Virus record (IMG/VR): IMGVR_UViG_3300025168_013179
Location: 1 to 64,000 of that record
DNA from: a virus
Strand: one strand, 5' to 3'
DNA length: 64,000 nucleotides
A program made the translations under genes and the position numbers. This document shows, piece by piece, positions 15,377-23,249 of this stretch; position 1 is the stretch's first letter, and each line of letters begins with the position of its first letter. Below the pieces are notes generated by a model. That model had not been told where the DNA came from and ran no database searches. It was given only the letters and a program-made list of their open reading frames with translations.

Positions 15377-15557
15377 AACAGGTGATTTTCTCGCTTTTAT
15401 CTAGTTTAATCAGATTTCTAACGATGACTTTACCGTAAGGTTTTTTAGATACCTTTTCATATCTATCTCTATCCAACATAATGTGGTAACCATCTATAAT
15501 GGAATCAGAGATTTTAGATGTAAGCTTAGAAGCTTTAACGTAATAACTATTTTTCAT
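15369..15557 (-). CDS. Small basic protein, unknown
   Basis: A 62-residue Lys-rich protein (MKNSYYVKASKLTSKI). It heads the operon with the membrane protein and A-type carrier, behind a promoter that matches the TTG-N20 type except TAG for TTG. Function unknown. Confidence 0.65.
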   Translation of the reverse strand: MKNSYYVKASKLTSKISDSIIDGYHIMLDRDRYEKVSKKPYGKVIVRNLIKLDKSEKITCYA

Positions 15558-15576
15558 ATCATAACTTTTATTAATT

Positions 15577-15607
15577 ATAATATAAGAAAATAATAGGTAA
15601 GAACCTA
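15577..15607 (-). promoter_or_regulatory. TTG-N20-like promoter, one mismatch
   Basis: Box TATATTAT 15577-15584 with TAG instead of TTG at 15605-15607 after exactly 20 nt, 19 nt before the ATG at 15557. Confidence 0.5.
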
Positions 15608-15622
15608 ATTAAAACGGTAATA

Positions 15623-15778
15623 TTAATGTTTAGCTTTAACTGCTGCTATAAATTGACTAAAGATAGAGTTAATAGTAGATTTCTCACTATCAGAAGCTAC
15701 TCTTTTGGTTCCTGAGTATGCTGCTTCTTTGTTTTCTTTTGATCTATATGTTAGCCCAGCTATATCTGATTTTTGCAT
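15623..15778 (-). CDS. Small protein (51 aa), unknown
   Basis: ATG at 15776-15778, 3 nt after the stop of the Hint gene; stop at 15623-15625. Sequence begins MQKSDIAGLTYRSKENKE and ends in a short amphipathic helix (FSQFIAAVKAKH). Intact and closely spaced; function unknown. Confidence 0.65.
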   Translation of the reverse strand: MQKSDIAGLTYRSKENKEAAYSGTKRVASDSEKSTINSIFSQFIAAVKAKH

Positions 15779-15781
15779 AAT

Positions 15782-16159
15782 TTACTCTTCGTTTCTATTA
15801 ATAATCGAATCTCCATGAGCTCCTATTCCTTCTACATAGAAATGATTAGAAGTTTTAATATTATATAGTTTGTCTACTAATACATACTTACCTGTTATAT
15901 GCACATTATCTTCAGATTTTACCCAAGCTCCCTCCAACCATAAAGGATGGTCTCCAGTTACTTTAAAAACACCATAATCATACATTAGTATAGTATCGTT
16001 AATCTCATATACATGCTTTTCTAGTACTACTGAACCATGCTTTCTATCGTGAGATAAGAGTTTGTCACCTACTTTAACATCTTCTATATTCTTATGTTCC
16101 CTGAAGCCTAATGCAACTTTAGCTCCTGACATAAAACAGTTATAATTTTTAGTTTTCAT
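15782..16159 (-). CDS. Stand-alone Hint (hedgehog/intein) domain protein
   Basis: A 125-residue protein that is almost entirely a Hint domain: C8 near the N-terminus (NCFMSGAKVAL), block A-like IEDVKVGDKLLS, block B VTGDHPLWLEGAWV with its His, and block F-like LYNIKTSNHFYVEGIGAHG. It has no clear C-terminal His-Asn followed by Cys/Ser/Thr and no extein, so it would cleave rather than splice, or act in trans. It lies 1 nt from another Hint gene whose Hint domain is clearly related. Confidence 0.82.
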   Translation of the reverse strand: MKTKNYNCFMSGAKVALGFREHKNIEDVKVGDKLLSHDRKHGSVVLEKHVYEINDTILMYDYGVFKVTGDHPLWLEGAWVKSEDNVHITGKYVLVDKLYNIKTSNHFYVEGIGAHGDSIINRNEE

Positions 16160-16160
16160 A

Positions 16161-17951
16161 TTATATTAAATTTATGTTTCTTTTTTGTTTATTTCCTATT
16201 ATTGTAGTATACCCTTCTATATCTTTAACAACATTAAGTTCATTATGAGTAGTACCTGATGCAGGAATACCTTCTAGAATAAAATTGTCTTTAGTTTTTA
16301 AATTGTATAAACTTTTGACATACATAACTTTAGACTCCCAACCTAACTGCTCAGCATTACTCCATTCTCCATTAATAAATAACGGATGAGAATTGGTAAC
16401 TGTAATTTTACCGTTAGTATACATTTCAGTCATTTGATTAACATTATATATGTAAGTATCTTCTACTAAGCAATTCGTTCCGTTTTTTGTTAATACGTTG
16501 TCTCCTACTACGATATCCTGTATCTCTTTAAAACTTCCATCAGCCATAGTAACTCTACTTCCTGGCATAAAACATTTTCCTTTGTTATTGTGAAAAGCAA
16601 AGAAGAAAGGAGTATTTCCAGTAACAATATTATCAGTAGGTTCCAAGTTAACTGAGTTAAATGATCCTGTAGGAGTACTAAGGACTATCATTTTGTTTTC
16701 TTCTATATTTACTATGTTATTATTAATATCTATTAAGTAAATATCATCTTCTTCAATTTCACTGATAGCTCTAAATTTTATTTTATCTGAACCTGAGTCA
16801 TAAGATAGTACTGAAGTAGTAGGTCCTAAGTAGAACTTTTCATCAACACCTGACATTTTTAAACCGTAAATTATTCCTTCTGAAGCAGGATAAGAATCTA
16901 AATTAGAAACTACTGATGAACCGGTTATTTTTGATCCAGCAGGCCATACACTTCCAGTAATTTCGTATGAACTAAAAACAGTAGCATCATCTGTATCAGG
17001 CATACCTTCTACATGAAAAGATTTTAATACTTTTCCTATTGCTACATCTTCAAAAGCTAAATCTGCTCCAGAAGAAGATATGAAATGCTCTGTGCTGAAT
17101 AATCCTTCTCTTCTTTTAACTGACTTTACTATGCTTGTTGAAAATTCATAATGATGTTTAATACTAAGATCAGTATTAGAAGACATAGCTGTTATATCTA
17201 CCTGACTAGTTGTAGGAAGAGTAAATTTAGCATAACATATGCTTGTGCCTAAATTTAAAATATCTAAGTCAGATCCATAAGCTATAGAATAGTTTCTATA
17301 ACTCCAAGCTACGTTATCTGTAATAGATTCATCACTGATTTCATATGAGGATAGATATGCACTTCCGGTTAAACCTGATTTAGCAGTACTCCAGTTAGAT
17401 ACTTTCTTAAAACTGACATCGCTAGGCCATATTTTATTTTTAATTACTGCGTTAGGAACATTTTCAGAATAAGCATCTGTATTAATAGTATCGTAAGTTG
17501 TAGATCCAGATACTGCATAGAAAGGCACAATAGAACCCGAATGTCCAGCATCATGCATTAACTGTAATGGAGCAAAGGAATCTGCACAGTAAGTAGAATC
17601 TATTATAGCATTTTCGTTATAAGCTAATCTTAAAATAAATCTTTCAGAAGAATCGTCTATAGCATCAGGATAAATGTCGTTTAATCCAACCATAGACTGA
17701 CTAATAGAAACATCGGGTAACTGAACAGTCATTTTATCTACAAGATTACTTATAGATAGAATATGTAGTTCAGGTTTATAAACAAGAGTTAGATTAGTAT
17801 AAGACCCTGAAATAGCATCTACAAGAGGTTGCCAATTAAATTCATTGTCTAATATATCATCGTAAATAACTGTATCGGTATTGGTTTCTATTAACCTAAT
17901 GCTATTATCTCTAGCTTTGACATAGTCACTAGATATTAAAGTTCCTTTCAT
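16161..17951 (-). CDS. Large structural-type protein with C-terminal Hint domain
   Basis: A 596-residue protein. Residues 1 to about 455 are Ser/Thr/Asp-rich and beta-like, as in phage fibre or baseplate-attached proteins. From GKCFMPGSRVTM a complete Hint domain runs to near the C-terminus: catalytic Cys, block A (IQDIVVGDNVLT), block B (TVTNSHPLFINGEW) and block F (LYNLKTKDNFILEGI), then a THN dipeptide followed by Glu. The +1 residue is not Cys, Ser or Thr, so protein cleavage (as in bacterial intein-like domains) is more likely than splicing. A late motif precedes the gene, supporting a virion role. Confidence 0.8.
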   Translation of the reverse strand: MKGTLISSDYVKARDNSIRLIETNTDTVIYDDILDNEFNWQPLVDAISGSYTNLTLVYKPELHILSISNLVDKMTVQLPDVSISQSMVGLNDIYPDAIDDSSERFILRLAYNENAIIDSTYCADSFAPLQLMHDAGHSGSIVPFYAVSGSTTYDTINTDAYSENVPNAVIKNKIWPSDVSFKKVSNWSTAKSGLTGSAYLSSYEISDESITDNVAWSYRNYSIAYGSDLDILNLGTSICYAKFTLPTTSQVDITAMSSNTDLSIKHHYEFSTSIVKSVKRREGLFSTEHFISSSGADLAFEDVAIGKVLKSFHVEGMPDTDDATVFSSYEITGSVWPAGSKITGSSVVSNLDSYPASEGIIYGLKMSGVDEKFYLGPTTSVLSYDSGSDKIKFRAISEIEEDDIYLIDINNNIVNIEENKMIVLSTPTGSFNSVNLEPTDNIVTGNTPFFFAFHNNKGKCFMPGSRVTMADGSFKEIQDIVVGDNVLTKNGTNCLVEDTYIYNVNQMTEMYTNGKITVTNSHPLFINGEWSNAEQLGWESKVMYVKSLYNLKTKDNFILEGIPASGTTHNELNVVKDIEGYTTIIGNKQKRNINLI

Positions 17952-17967
17952 ACTTAAAATGCTTTAT

Positions 17968-17977
17968 TATAAATATC
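17968..17977 (-). promoter_or_regulatory. Candidate late promoter motif
   Basis: Minus strand GATATTTATA followed by ATAAAGC, 16 nt before the ATG of the Hint-fusion gene. Confidence 0.5.
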
Positions 17978-18653
17978 ACTTAAAATAGGTTACAATATAG
18001 CTATCATAGTGTGGCCTTGACTTTACTTTAAACTCTTCGTAAACACGATCAGAATAGTTAAAATTAAATTGTTCTAACTTATCTACCGATGCTATATTCT
18101 TATCTTGAACGAAAACTATTCTACCGTTATCAGTAAGGTGTTTATTGAAATTTTCTAGTAGGTTTTTATGTAGCTTTAACTCTAAGTCCATATATAACCT
18201 TTTATCGTTTTTAATCCTTTTTATATCTGTAATATTATTGTTTTCTATAAATTTATAATATACTTCTTCTGTTGGCATAAAAGGAGTGTTCGATATAATT
18301 AAATCTACCTTAGGTCCATCGTAATTTATAAACCCGTCACTTAAGTAAAAGTTATAATCAGCATTATTATACGACGCTGTTTTTTTGATATCTTCTAGAA
18401 CAGGCTCATGTATGTCTAAAAAGTGAATAGTATCTAATTTAAGTTTGTTGTACAGATACCAGCCGACAAAGCCAGGGCCGCTACAAACTTCTAGAACTGA
18501 TTTGCAATCTTTGTGTTGTTCTAAAAAAGATTTTGAAGAGTAAATACCTTCTATATAATTTGGACCACTGCCGTAGTTTTCTAATTTATAGTAAACTGGG
18601 AATCTACAATCAAGCAATGTGCTATCAGCACAATAAGTTAGCCACCTATCCAT
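17976..18653 (-). CDS. SAM-dependent methyltransferase
   Basis: A 225-residue class I methyltransferase. Motif I is VLEVCSGPGFVG (residues 53-64); the acidic motif II is FLDIHEP (79-84); motif IV is NTPF (122-125), a variant of the N-P-P-Y type used by N-methyltransferases such as PrmC/HemK. PrmC methylates release-factor glutamine; DNA N-methylation is the other option, but there is no target-recognition domain. It overlaps the small upstream gene by 16 nt. Confidence 0.82.
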   Translation of the reverse strand: MDRWLTYCADSTLLDCRFPVYYKLENYGSGPNYIEGIYSSKSFLEQHKDCKSVLEVCSGPGFVGWYLYNKLKLDTIHFLDIHEPVLEDIKKTASYNNADYNFYLSDGFINYDGPKVDLIISNTPFMPTEEVYYKFIENNNITDIKRIKNDKRLYMDLELKLHKNLLENFNKHLTDNGRIVFVQDKNIASVDKLEQFNFNYSDRVYEEFKVKSRPHYDSYIVTYFK

Positions 18654-18742
18654 TCTGTAAGCAAAATAATTAAAAATGATATACCTAACACTATAAATGC
18701 TATTCTATCTATTTTCTCTAAACTATCGATCCAATTTTTCAT
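18638..18742 (-). CDS. Small single-helix membrane protein (34 aa)
   Basis: ATG at 18740-18742, stop at 18638-18640. MKNWIDSLEKIDRIAF precedes one transmembrane helix (IVLGISFLIILLTEW). It overlaps the methyltransferase gene by 16 nt and lies 3 nt from the reductase stop. Small but well placed. Confidence 0.55.
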   Translation of the reverse strand: MKNWIDSLEKIDRIAFIVLGISFLIILLTEWIGG

Positions 18743-18745
18743 TAA

Positions 18746-19462
18746 TTAACCAAATATTTCAACTCTTATGTCTTTCATCATTTGAAATCCTCTTTTATCT
18801 AAATGTAATCTACCTTCAGAGATCATCCTATTCCATCCACAAAAATAAACTAACGGTTTATCAGTAAGTTCATCTACGAGCTTAAGATAGTGGTCATGTA
18901 CGTAGCCTTCCTTTAATCCTGAGTTTTTCTCTTGAGAAAGAGTAGGAACATACTCAAAGTTTTCTAAATTCTTATCTAAAAATTCTAATTCCTTTCTGTA
19001 TACTATATCTTTCTGAGTTCTAGTACCAAAAAATAACTTAATATTCTTAAATGGAACCTTATTTTCATATAAATAGTTTACCATAGATCTAAAGGGAGAT
19101 ATACCTGACCCGGTAGATACAAAGTATATATCCCTATCCATAAGATTATCTGGTAAAGTAAATATACCTAGAGGGCCTTTATAGAGTATTTCATCTCCAG
19201 GTTCTATATAGTTAAAGAGATACTCCGACATAGCTCCGCCACTTAAGTAAGTTACTATTAATTCAAAGCAATTAGAACCATCAGGCCAAGAAGCTACAGA
19301 ATAGTTTCTAACTACTGGTTGATCAAATCCAGGAATATTAGCATGTACCTGTACTAATTGACCAGAGGTATAATTTATATTATCATACAAAGGCGACTCA
19401 AATATGAATCGCCAATTTTTGTCAGTCTCTTTTATTATTTCCTTTAAAATAGCTACTTCCAT
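18746..19462 (-). CDS. Ferredoxin-NAD(P)+ reductase-like flavoprotein
   Basis: A 238-residue FAD/NAD(P)-binding oxidoreductase. FAD-binding RNYSVAS at residues 52-58, the GPLGIF loop at 96-101, NAD(P)-binding STGSGISPFRSM at 116-127 and the FCGW motif at 207-210. There is no [2Fe-2S] domain, so it is the ferredoxin/flavodoxin reductase type. It would move electrons between NAD(P)H and a ferredoxin or other acceptor; possible partners here are the Fe-S and 2OG-Fe(II) enzymes. Such reductases are uncommon in phages. Confidence 0.88.
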   Translation of the reverse strand: MEVAILKEIIKETDKNWRFIFESPLYDNINYTSGQLVQVHANIPGFDQPVVRNYSVASWPDGSNCFELIVTYLSGGAMSEYLFNYIEPGDEILYKGPLGIFTLPDNLMDRDIYFVSTGSGISPFRSMVNYLYENKVPFKNIKLFFGTRTQKDIVYRKELEFLDKNLENFEYVPTLSQEKNSGLKEGYVHDHYLKLVDELTDKPLVYFCGWNRMISEGRLHLDKRGFQMMKDIRVEIFG

Positions 19463-19635
19463 TAATTATAATGTTTATTAGTGCATTCTTTTTTATGTAC
19501 AAACCATCCACCGCACTTACATTTTATATAATGAAAAGCAGTTAAAAATATCGGTGAACCTGCCATTGCAGTCCAAATATTCGGGTGCCAATGATCACCA
19601 CAAATACCTAATACATGTTTTATTAATTCTATCAT
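19462..19635 (-). CDS. Small Cys/His-rich protein (57 aa)
   Basis: ATG at 19633-19635; stop overlaps the reductase ATG by 1 nt. It contains GICGDHWHPNIW and later KCKCGGWFVHKKEC, so His/Cys residues could bind a metal, with a short hydrophobic stretch between. Coupling to the reductase suggests a shared role, which is inference. Confidence 0.65.
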   Translation of the reverse strand: MIELIKHVLGICGDHWHPNIWTAMAGSPIFLTAFHYIKCKCGGWFVHKKECTNKHYN

Positions 19636-19638
19636 ATT

Positions 19639-20076
19639 CTATTCATTACAAAATTTACTTTCATTTGCTAAATCAGCGCTATAATTATAATCTACTCTTT
19701 TATATACTCCATAATCATGGCCGTAATCAGCAGTCCCCTCTTTGTAGGATAAGACTAATATTTGACCATCACAGTACCATTTAGTATCAAAATCGTGAGA
19801 TGAGTTTACGTTACCTTGAACGTCTTTCCAATAAATAGAAGTCTGAGGGTATATATAACTGTAATCTCCTATGTACCTAGTACCGTGTTCGTATGTATTC
19901 TTTTCAGTAAATTTTATAGGAGTTTCGTCCCAGGAATTATCCGTTCCTCTGTTTATCATTTGATTATATTGGCCTTCTATATTTTCTATAGTTAAGACTA
20001 GATCTGAATGGAAATATGTATCACCGCTGCAACTAGTTAAAGTTGCAACGATAAATACTAATAATAATTTTTTCAT
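19639..20076 (-). CDS. Small secreted lipoprotein
   Basis: A 145-residue protein with signal peptide MKKLLLVFIVATLTSC; lipobox LTSC gives lipidated C16, then SGD. The mature part is Tyr/Asp/Asn-rich and beta-like with two late Cys. It probably sits in the outer membrane or periplasm of the host. It could change host surface properties; no family recognised. Confidence 0.78.
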   Translation of the reverse strand: MKKLLLVFIVATLTSCSGDTYFHSDLVLTIENIEGQYNQMINRGTDNSWDETPIKFTEKNTYEHGTRYIGDYSYIYPQTSIYWKDVQGNVNSSHDFDTKWYCDGQILVLSYKEGTADYGHDYGVYKRVDYNYSADLANESKFCNE

Positions 20077-20095
20077 AACTTTATTTAATTTTAAA

Positions 20096-20923
20096 TTAAA
20101 CTAATGCAGTTGCTAATTTAAACAACTCTTTATTTACTTTTAAATCTTTTTCAAAAGACTTAATCTTTCTTACTTTTCTAACTTTAGCTCCAGTTAAAGC
20201 AGCATGAAAGTCTCCTTGAGTAATCTTCTCTTGAACTACATTAAACACTCTCCATAAATCATCTCCAGCATCAGCTTTTCTTTTAGGTTCTAATATATCT
20301 TCTATAGTTTCAGCATCATACTCTAAGTTATCAACTCCAGCTCTAATTAACATAGCATCTAAAGCTAACTTATTTTTCTCTTCTTGAGTTAAGATTCTAT
20401 TTTTCATATCATTCATAACTTCTACTCTCTTAGGTAGATCTTTTACTGCTTGCTTAACAACGTTTCTAAGCTCACCAAAAGAATAACCTTTATGCTTTAT
20501 ACGGAAGTCAGAAAACTCTTCATCAGCTACTACCAAACCATTAGAACAAACTAATCTAAAAATACCAACAGAGAATCTAAATGATTGCATACCATCGTGA
20601 GAGTTAGTTAATAATATTCTAGGATAAGCATCGTCACCGTCTTCAGAAGTAATTTTAATATCAGGATTCTGAAATGAAACCATATGCTTACTAAAGATAG
20701 TACCTTCTTCTTTTCTAGTCTTTCTTTGAGCAACTTCTACTGGAAACCAATTAAGCTTAGCTAAATCGTTAACAATAGTTTCAGTATTAACAAATAGATA
20801 CTTATCAGTAACATTTGGATTAGTAGGAGCCTTAGCGAATACTAGAGGAGCTTGCTCGTTAATTTGTTCTTTAGTAAGGTAAGAACCTAAACCTTTTTCG
20901 AAATTCATAATGATGTCTGCCAT
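20096..20923 (-). CDS. DUF932-family protein
   Basis: A 275-residue protein of the DUF932 phage/plasmid family: N-terminal LNWFPVEVAQRKTR region, central SHDGMQSFRFSVGIFRLVCSNGLVV (here cited as the conserved H-D-G ... V-C-S-N-G-L-V block), then a helical KHKGYSF...L segment and a WRVFNVVQEKITQG region. The function is not established; members are common on phages and plasmids and often expressed early. Its promoter is of the strongest class and its 66-nt leader carries a long inverted repeat. Confidence 0.85.
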   Translation of the reverse strand: MADIIMNFEKGLGSYLTKEQINEQAPLVFAKAPTNPNVTDKYLFVNTETIVNDLAKLNWFPVEVAQRKTRKEEGTIFSKHMVSFQNPDIKITSEDGDDAYPRILLTNSHDGMQSFRFSVGIFRLVCSNGLVVADEEFSDFRIKHKGYSFGELRNVVKQAVKDLPKRVEVMNDMKNRILTQEEKNKLALDAMLIRAGVDNLEYDAETIEDILEPKRKADAGDDLWRVFNVVQEKITQGDFHAALTGAKVRKVRKIKSFEKDLKVNKELFKLATALV

Positions 20924-20937
20924 AACCTTTATTTTTA

Positions 20938-20993
20938 TTTAATGTAAGTTGAATTTTTATAGGCACAACTTTAACCTTTAATCTTACATTAAA
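20938..20993 (-). promoter_or_regulatory. Inverted repeat in leader of DUF932 gene
   Basis: TTTAATGTAAG (20938-20948) is the exact inverse of CTTACATTAAA (20983-20993), 34 nt apart, with a second inverse pair AAGTTG (20946-20951) and CAACTT (20966-20971) that competes with it. The 3' arm begins in the promoter box, so most of the structure would be transcribed. Attenuator, mRNA-stability stem or operator are possible. Confidence 0.6.
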
Positions 20994-21020
20994 GATACGA
21001 AAATTAACTCGGGGAGCCAA
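20990..21020 (-). promoter_or_regulatory. TTG-N20-TATCTTTA promoter
   Basis: TTG 21018-21020 followed by GCTCCCCGAG, box TATCTTTA 20990-20997, 66 nt before the ATG at 20923. It overlaps the end of the SWIM-finger gene. Confidence 0.82.
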
Positions 21021-21189
21021 CTATTTTAGTCACTTCCTTTATATGTTTGCACTTTTTATGAGCAATATAACCCCAGCAATCACAGAATAACCATTTACCT
21101 TGAGTAACTGTATAAGTTTTATCAGAAGTAGCTGATTCAAACGTCCAAGTCTTAGCTTCATCGTTAAATAACTCTTCGAATGGTTCCAT
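21004..21189 (-). CDS. Small SWIM-type zinc-finger protein
   Basis: A 61-residue protein with C-x-C at residues 36 and 38 (LFCDCWGY) and C-K-H-I further on (KKCKHIKEV), the C-x-C ... C-x-H pattern of SWIM domains, which bind DNA or proteins. It overlaps the next gene by 1 nt. Little else of the protein exists beyond the finger. Confidence 0.72.
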   Translation of the reverse strand: MEPFEELFNDEAKTWTFESATSDKTYTVTQGKWLFCDCWGYIAHKKCKHIKEVTKIVGSPS

Positions 21190-21482
21190 TATGCTTTAAC
21201 TGCTTCTAATAGTTTCCAAGTATCTATAGCTTCATCTGCATGATCATTCTCATGATAGAAGTTTAAGCAAGACTCTAGAGCTGTTACCCAAATAGCTTCA
21301 GGAAGTGTAATCTCATAAGCATCATCTGCATCAGCAAAGGTTAATTGAAATAACATAGCTGATTTTCCTCTTTCCATCATTGCTTTTTCGACTCCTATCC
21401 TAATTGCATCAGATACCTCTTTGTTTTTTTCTCTAAATAAGGTTGTAAACTCTTCTAAGTTCTCAAAATGTAAATTGACCAT
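21189..21482 (-). CDS. Small helical protein, unknown
   Basis: A 97-residue acidic helical protein (start MVNLHFENLEEFTTLF). A longer frame runs upstream to 21581 but would overlap the neighbouring gene by about 100 nt; the ATG at 21480-21482, next to that gene's stop, is preferred. No family recognised. Confidence 0.72.
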   Translation of the reverse strand: MVNLHFENLEEFTTLFREKNKEVSDAIRIGVEKAMMERGKSAMLFQLTFADADDAYEITLPEAIWVTALESCLNFYHENDHADEAIDTWKLLEAVKA

Positions 21483-21483
21483 A

Positions 21484-21804
21484 TTATTTTTTACTTTGTG
21501 ATATATTAAATGCTGTGTTATAATAAGGACTGGTAACCATCTTCTCATCAAAGGTCTTATGTACTTCTTTATTAGTAGCATACATATATAAGGGACCAGT
21601 ATAATCCATAGTAATAAACTCTAAGTTCTCTAAATCAGGCATACCGATTCCTGGTTGCTTTTTAGGAACAGAGTACCTTCTATTACTATCAAAAGATCTA
21701 AACTCTCTCGATGTTACTCTAAACCATTTTCCTTTAATTTGTACTTCTAAGACTCCTTCAGTTGGAAAGTCATAGACCATCTTTTCCATTCTATCGTCTG
21801 CCAT
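21484..21804 (-). CDS. Beta-rich protein, unknown
   Basis: A 106-residue protein with several strands (GVLEVQIKGKWFRVTSREF) and a Tyr-rich middle. It is first in the operon with the 97-residue and SWIM proteins and has its own TTG-N20 promoter with the standard leader. Function unknown. Confidence 0.7.
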   Translation of the reverse strand: MADDRMEKMVYDFPTEGVLEVQIKGKWFRVTSREFRSFDSNRRYSVPKKQPGIGMPDLENLEFITMDYTGPLYMYATNKEVHKTFDEKMVTSPYYNTAFNISQSKK

Positions 21805-21828
21805 AACCTTTATTTTTAATTTTATACC

Positions 21829-21859
21829 TTAAGATAAGAATAATTTATTAGATATCCAA
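21829..21859 (-). promoter_or_regulatory. TTG-N20-TATCTTAA promoter
   Basis: TTG 21857-21859, box TATCTTAA 21829-21836, 24 nt before the ATG at 21804. It overlaps the end of the transglycosylase-like gene. Confidence 0.78.
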
Positions 21860-22444
21860 ATAATATCCATTAAATCTCTTTAAATAACTTATTAAAGTTA
21901 CTCCATTCCCATCTTTATATACTTTACCATTTCTAAGCCATTTACGAACGCTTCCTGCTCCAACTAAATGAGCTGCTGCTAGTAAACCAGACTCAGTAAC
22001 TAATACTCCGTTTACCAACTTTCCATCATACTTTTTAATCTGTCTTCTTAGAGTATGTTTATTAGCTTTTAAGAGTTTAAGCATAGCTTCTTCTTGGAGA
22101 GTTGGAGAGTTTAGAAATTCTTTTCTGGTTACTTTGTAGCCTAAATCTTTTAAGGTTTGAGCTCCAAATTGATATGCCCCCATATACCCGTATTGATTAA
22201 CAACGTGGTATCTATTGCTTGACTCTCTTTCAGCCATATCGTATAAAAAAGTAGTTAAATTATATACCTTAATATGTTCTCTAGCTTCTATAACAGGTTC
22301 AGGAAGAGGAGCTATCTCAGCTGCCTTTAATTCGTTTGCTACAATAGTCTCTCTATAAGCCATGTACCCAAATGACGAGAGCATAAATATGAATAGTATC
22401 AAAGCGAACCCTAAAACAAAATCAACTTTATTTAATTTTTTCAT
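21848..22444 (-). CDS. Membrane-anchored transglycosylase-like lysin
   Basis: A 198-residue protein. One N-terminal transmembrane helix (about residues 9-29) is followed by a linker and a lysozyme-like domain: ERESSNRYHVVNQYGYMGAYQFG (shown as E72/E74 ... G-Y-x-G-A-Y-Q-F-G) matches the catalytic start of soluble-transglycosylase-type domains, and AAAHLVGAGSVRKWL matches the later G-x-G helix. It likely cleaves peptidoglycan from the membrane during entry or lysis. A separate amidase is encoded at 49716-50207. Confidence 0.75.
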   Translation of the reverse strand: MKKLNKVDFVLGFALILFIFMLSSFGYMAYRETIVANELKAAEIAPLPEPVIEAREHIKVYNLTTFLYDMAERESSNRYHVVNQYGYMGAYQFGAQTLKDLGYKVTRKEFLNSPTLQEEAMLKLLKANKHTLRRQIKKYDGKLVNGVLVTESGLLAAAHLVGAGSVRKWLRNGKVYKDGNGVTLISYLKRFNGYYLDI

Positions 22445-22453
22445 AATATTAAT

Positions 22454-22603
22454 TTAAAATAAATCGAGGAAAGAAGTATTAATATCTTTCTCTTTTAACT
22501 TCTCATTTCTTTCATGAGTTTTTACAAGACTATCTGCTACTCTTCTTTCAAGAGGTTTACGCTTTTTAAAAGTAGAAAATTTATTTAGAGGTTTTTTTGC
22601 CAT
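22454..22603 (-). CDS. Small basic protein (49 aa)
   Basis: ATG at 22601-22603, stop at 22454-22456. Lys/Arg-rich (MAKKPLNKFSTFKKRKPLE) and ending in FLDLF. A late motif ends 2 nt before the ATG. It is probably a small virion or DNA-associated protein; that is a guess from charge and promoter type. Confidence 0.65.
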   Translation of the reverse strand: MAKKPLNKFSTFKKRKPLERRVADSLVKTHERNEKLKEKDINTSFLDLF

Positions 22604-22605
22604 AT

Positions 22606-22615
22606 TAATAAATAG
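22606..22615 (-). promoter_or_regulatory. Candidate late promoter motif
   Basis: Minus strand CTATTTATTA, 2 nt before the ATG at 22603, in a 13-nt gap between genes. Confidence 0.55.
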
Positions 22616-22616
22616 T

Positions 22617-23249
22617 TTATTGCCTGGAGATATATTCTTCGCCTGGGTTATCTTCTTCGTCGAATAGTCCTAACTCTTTTAAATGCTCTCTATGATGCTC
22701 ATCCATTTCCCAATCAGGTTCATCTGCTTTGGTTTTAACATAATCTTCCATTGCCTCTGCTTCTTTCTCTTGTATTGGAGCTACTCCATACAGAAATGAA
22801 TGATTATAGCATAGAAACTCTATATTATCTAAGTGCCAGTTTTTCTTATTACCGTCTCTAAAGTTAAGAATAAGAGGAACTTTTAAATCTGTTACTCTTC
22901 TTTCTGCCATTCCACACATACTACATTTCTCTTCAATAAGACCTTCGAATATAACTCTTTCTTTTATCTCTCTAGCATTAAAATGTTCGATAGGAACTCT
23001 TCCTTCCAATAGATCCATTAACGGTATTGTAGAAGAGGCTTTTAAAGCAAACTTAGGTATACCTTTACCTTCTTGATTTTTATGAGCTTCCAGAAATGAA
23101 ATACCATCTTCGTTCTTATATAACTTTGCATACTTTTTATAATGGTTATATGAGACGTGAAGATATCTAGCTGCAGCAAAGTTTGAACGAGTCATCTTCA
23201 TTGCTCTAGTTAAATCCTCTTTAGATAATATTTTAGCTGGTTTACCCAT
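22617..23249 (-). CDS. HNH-like zinc protein with helix-turn-helix start
   Basis: A 210-residue protein. Residues 9-42 look like a helix-turn-helix (LTRAMKMTRSNFAAARYLHVS). Residues 108-155 form a zinc-finger/HNH-like unit: C109-x2-C112 (CSMCGMAERR), DGNKKNWHLDNIEFLCYNHSF. The first catalytic His of HNH enzymes is replaced (LILNFRDGN), so activity is doubtful; it may bind DNA only. The C-terminal 60 residues are acidic. It overlaps the zinc-ribbon gene by 1 nt. Confidence 0.65.
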   Translation of the reverse strand: MGKPAKILSKEDLTRAMKMTRSNFAAARYLHVSYNHYKKYAKLYKNEDGISFLEAHKNQEGKGIPKFALKASSTIPLMDLLEGRVPIEHFNAREIKERVIFEGLIEEKCSMCGMAERRVTDLKVPLILNFRDGNKKNWHLDNIEFLCYNHSFLYGVAPIQEKEAEAMEDYVKTKADEPDWEMDEHHREHLKELGLFDEEDNPGEEYISRQ

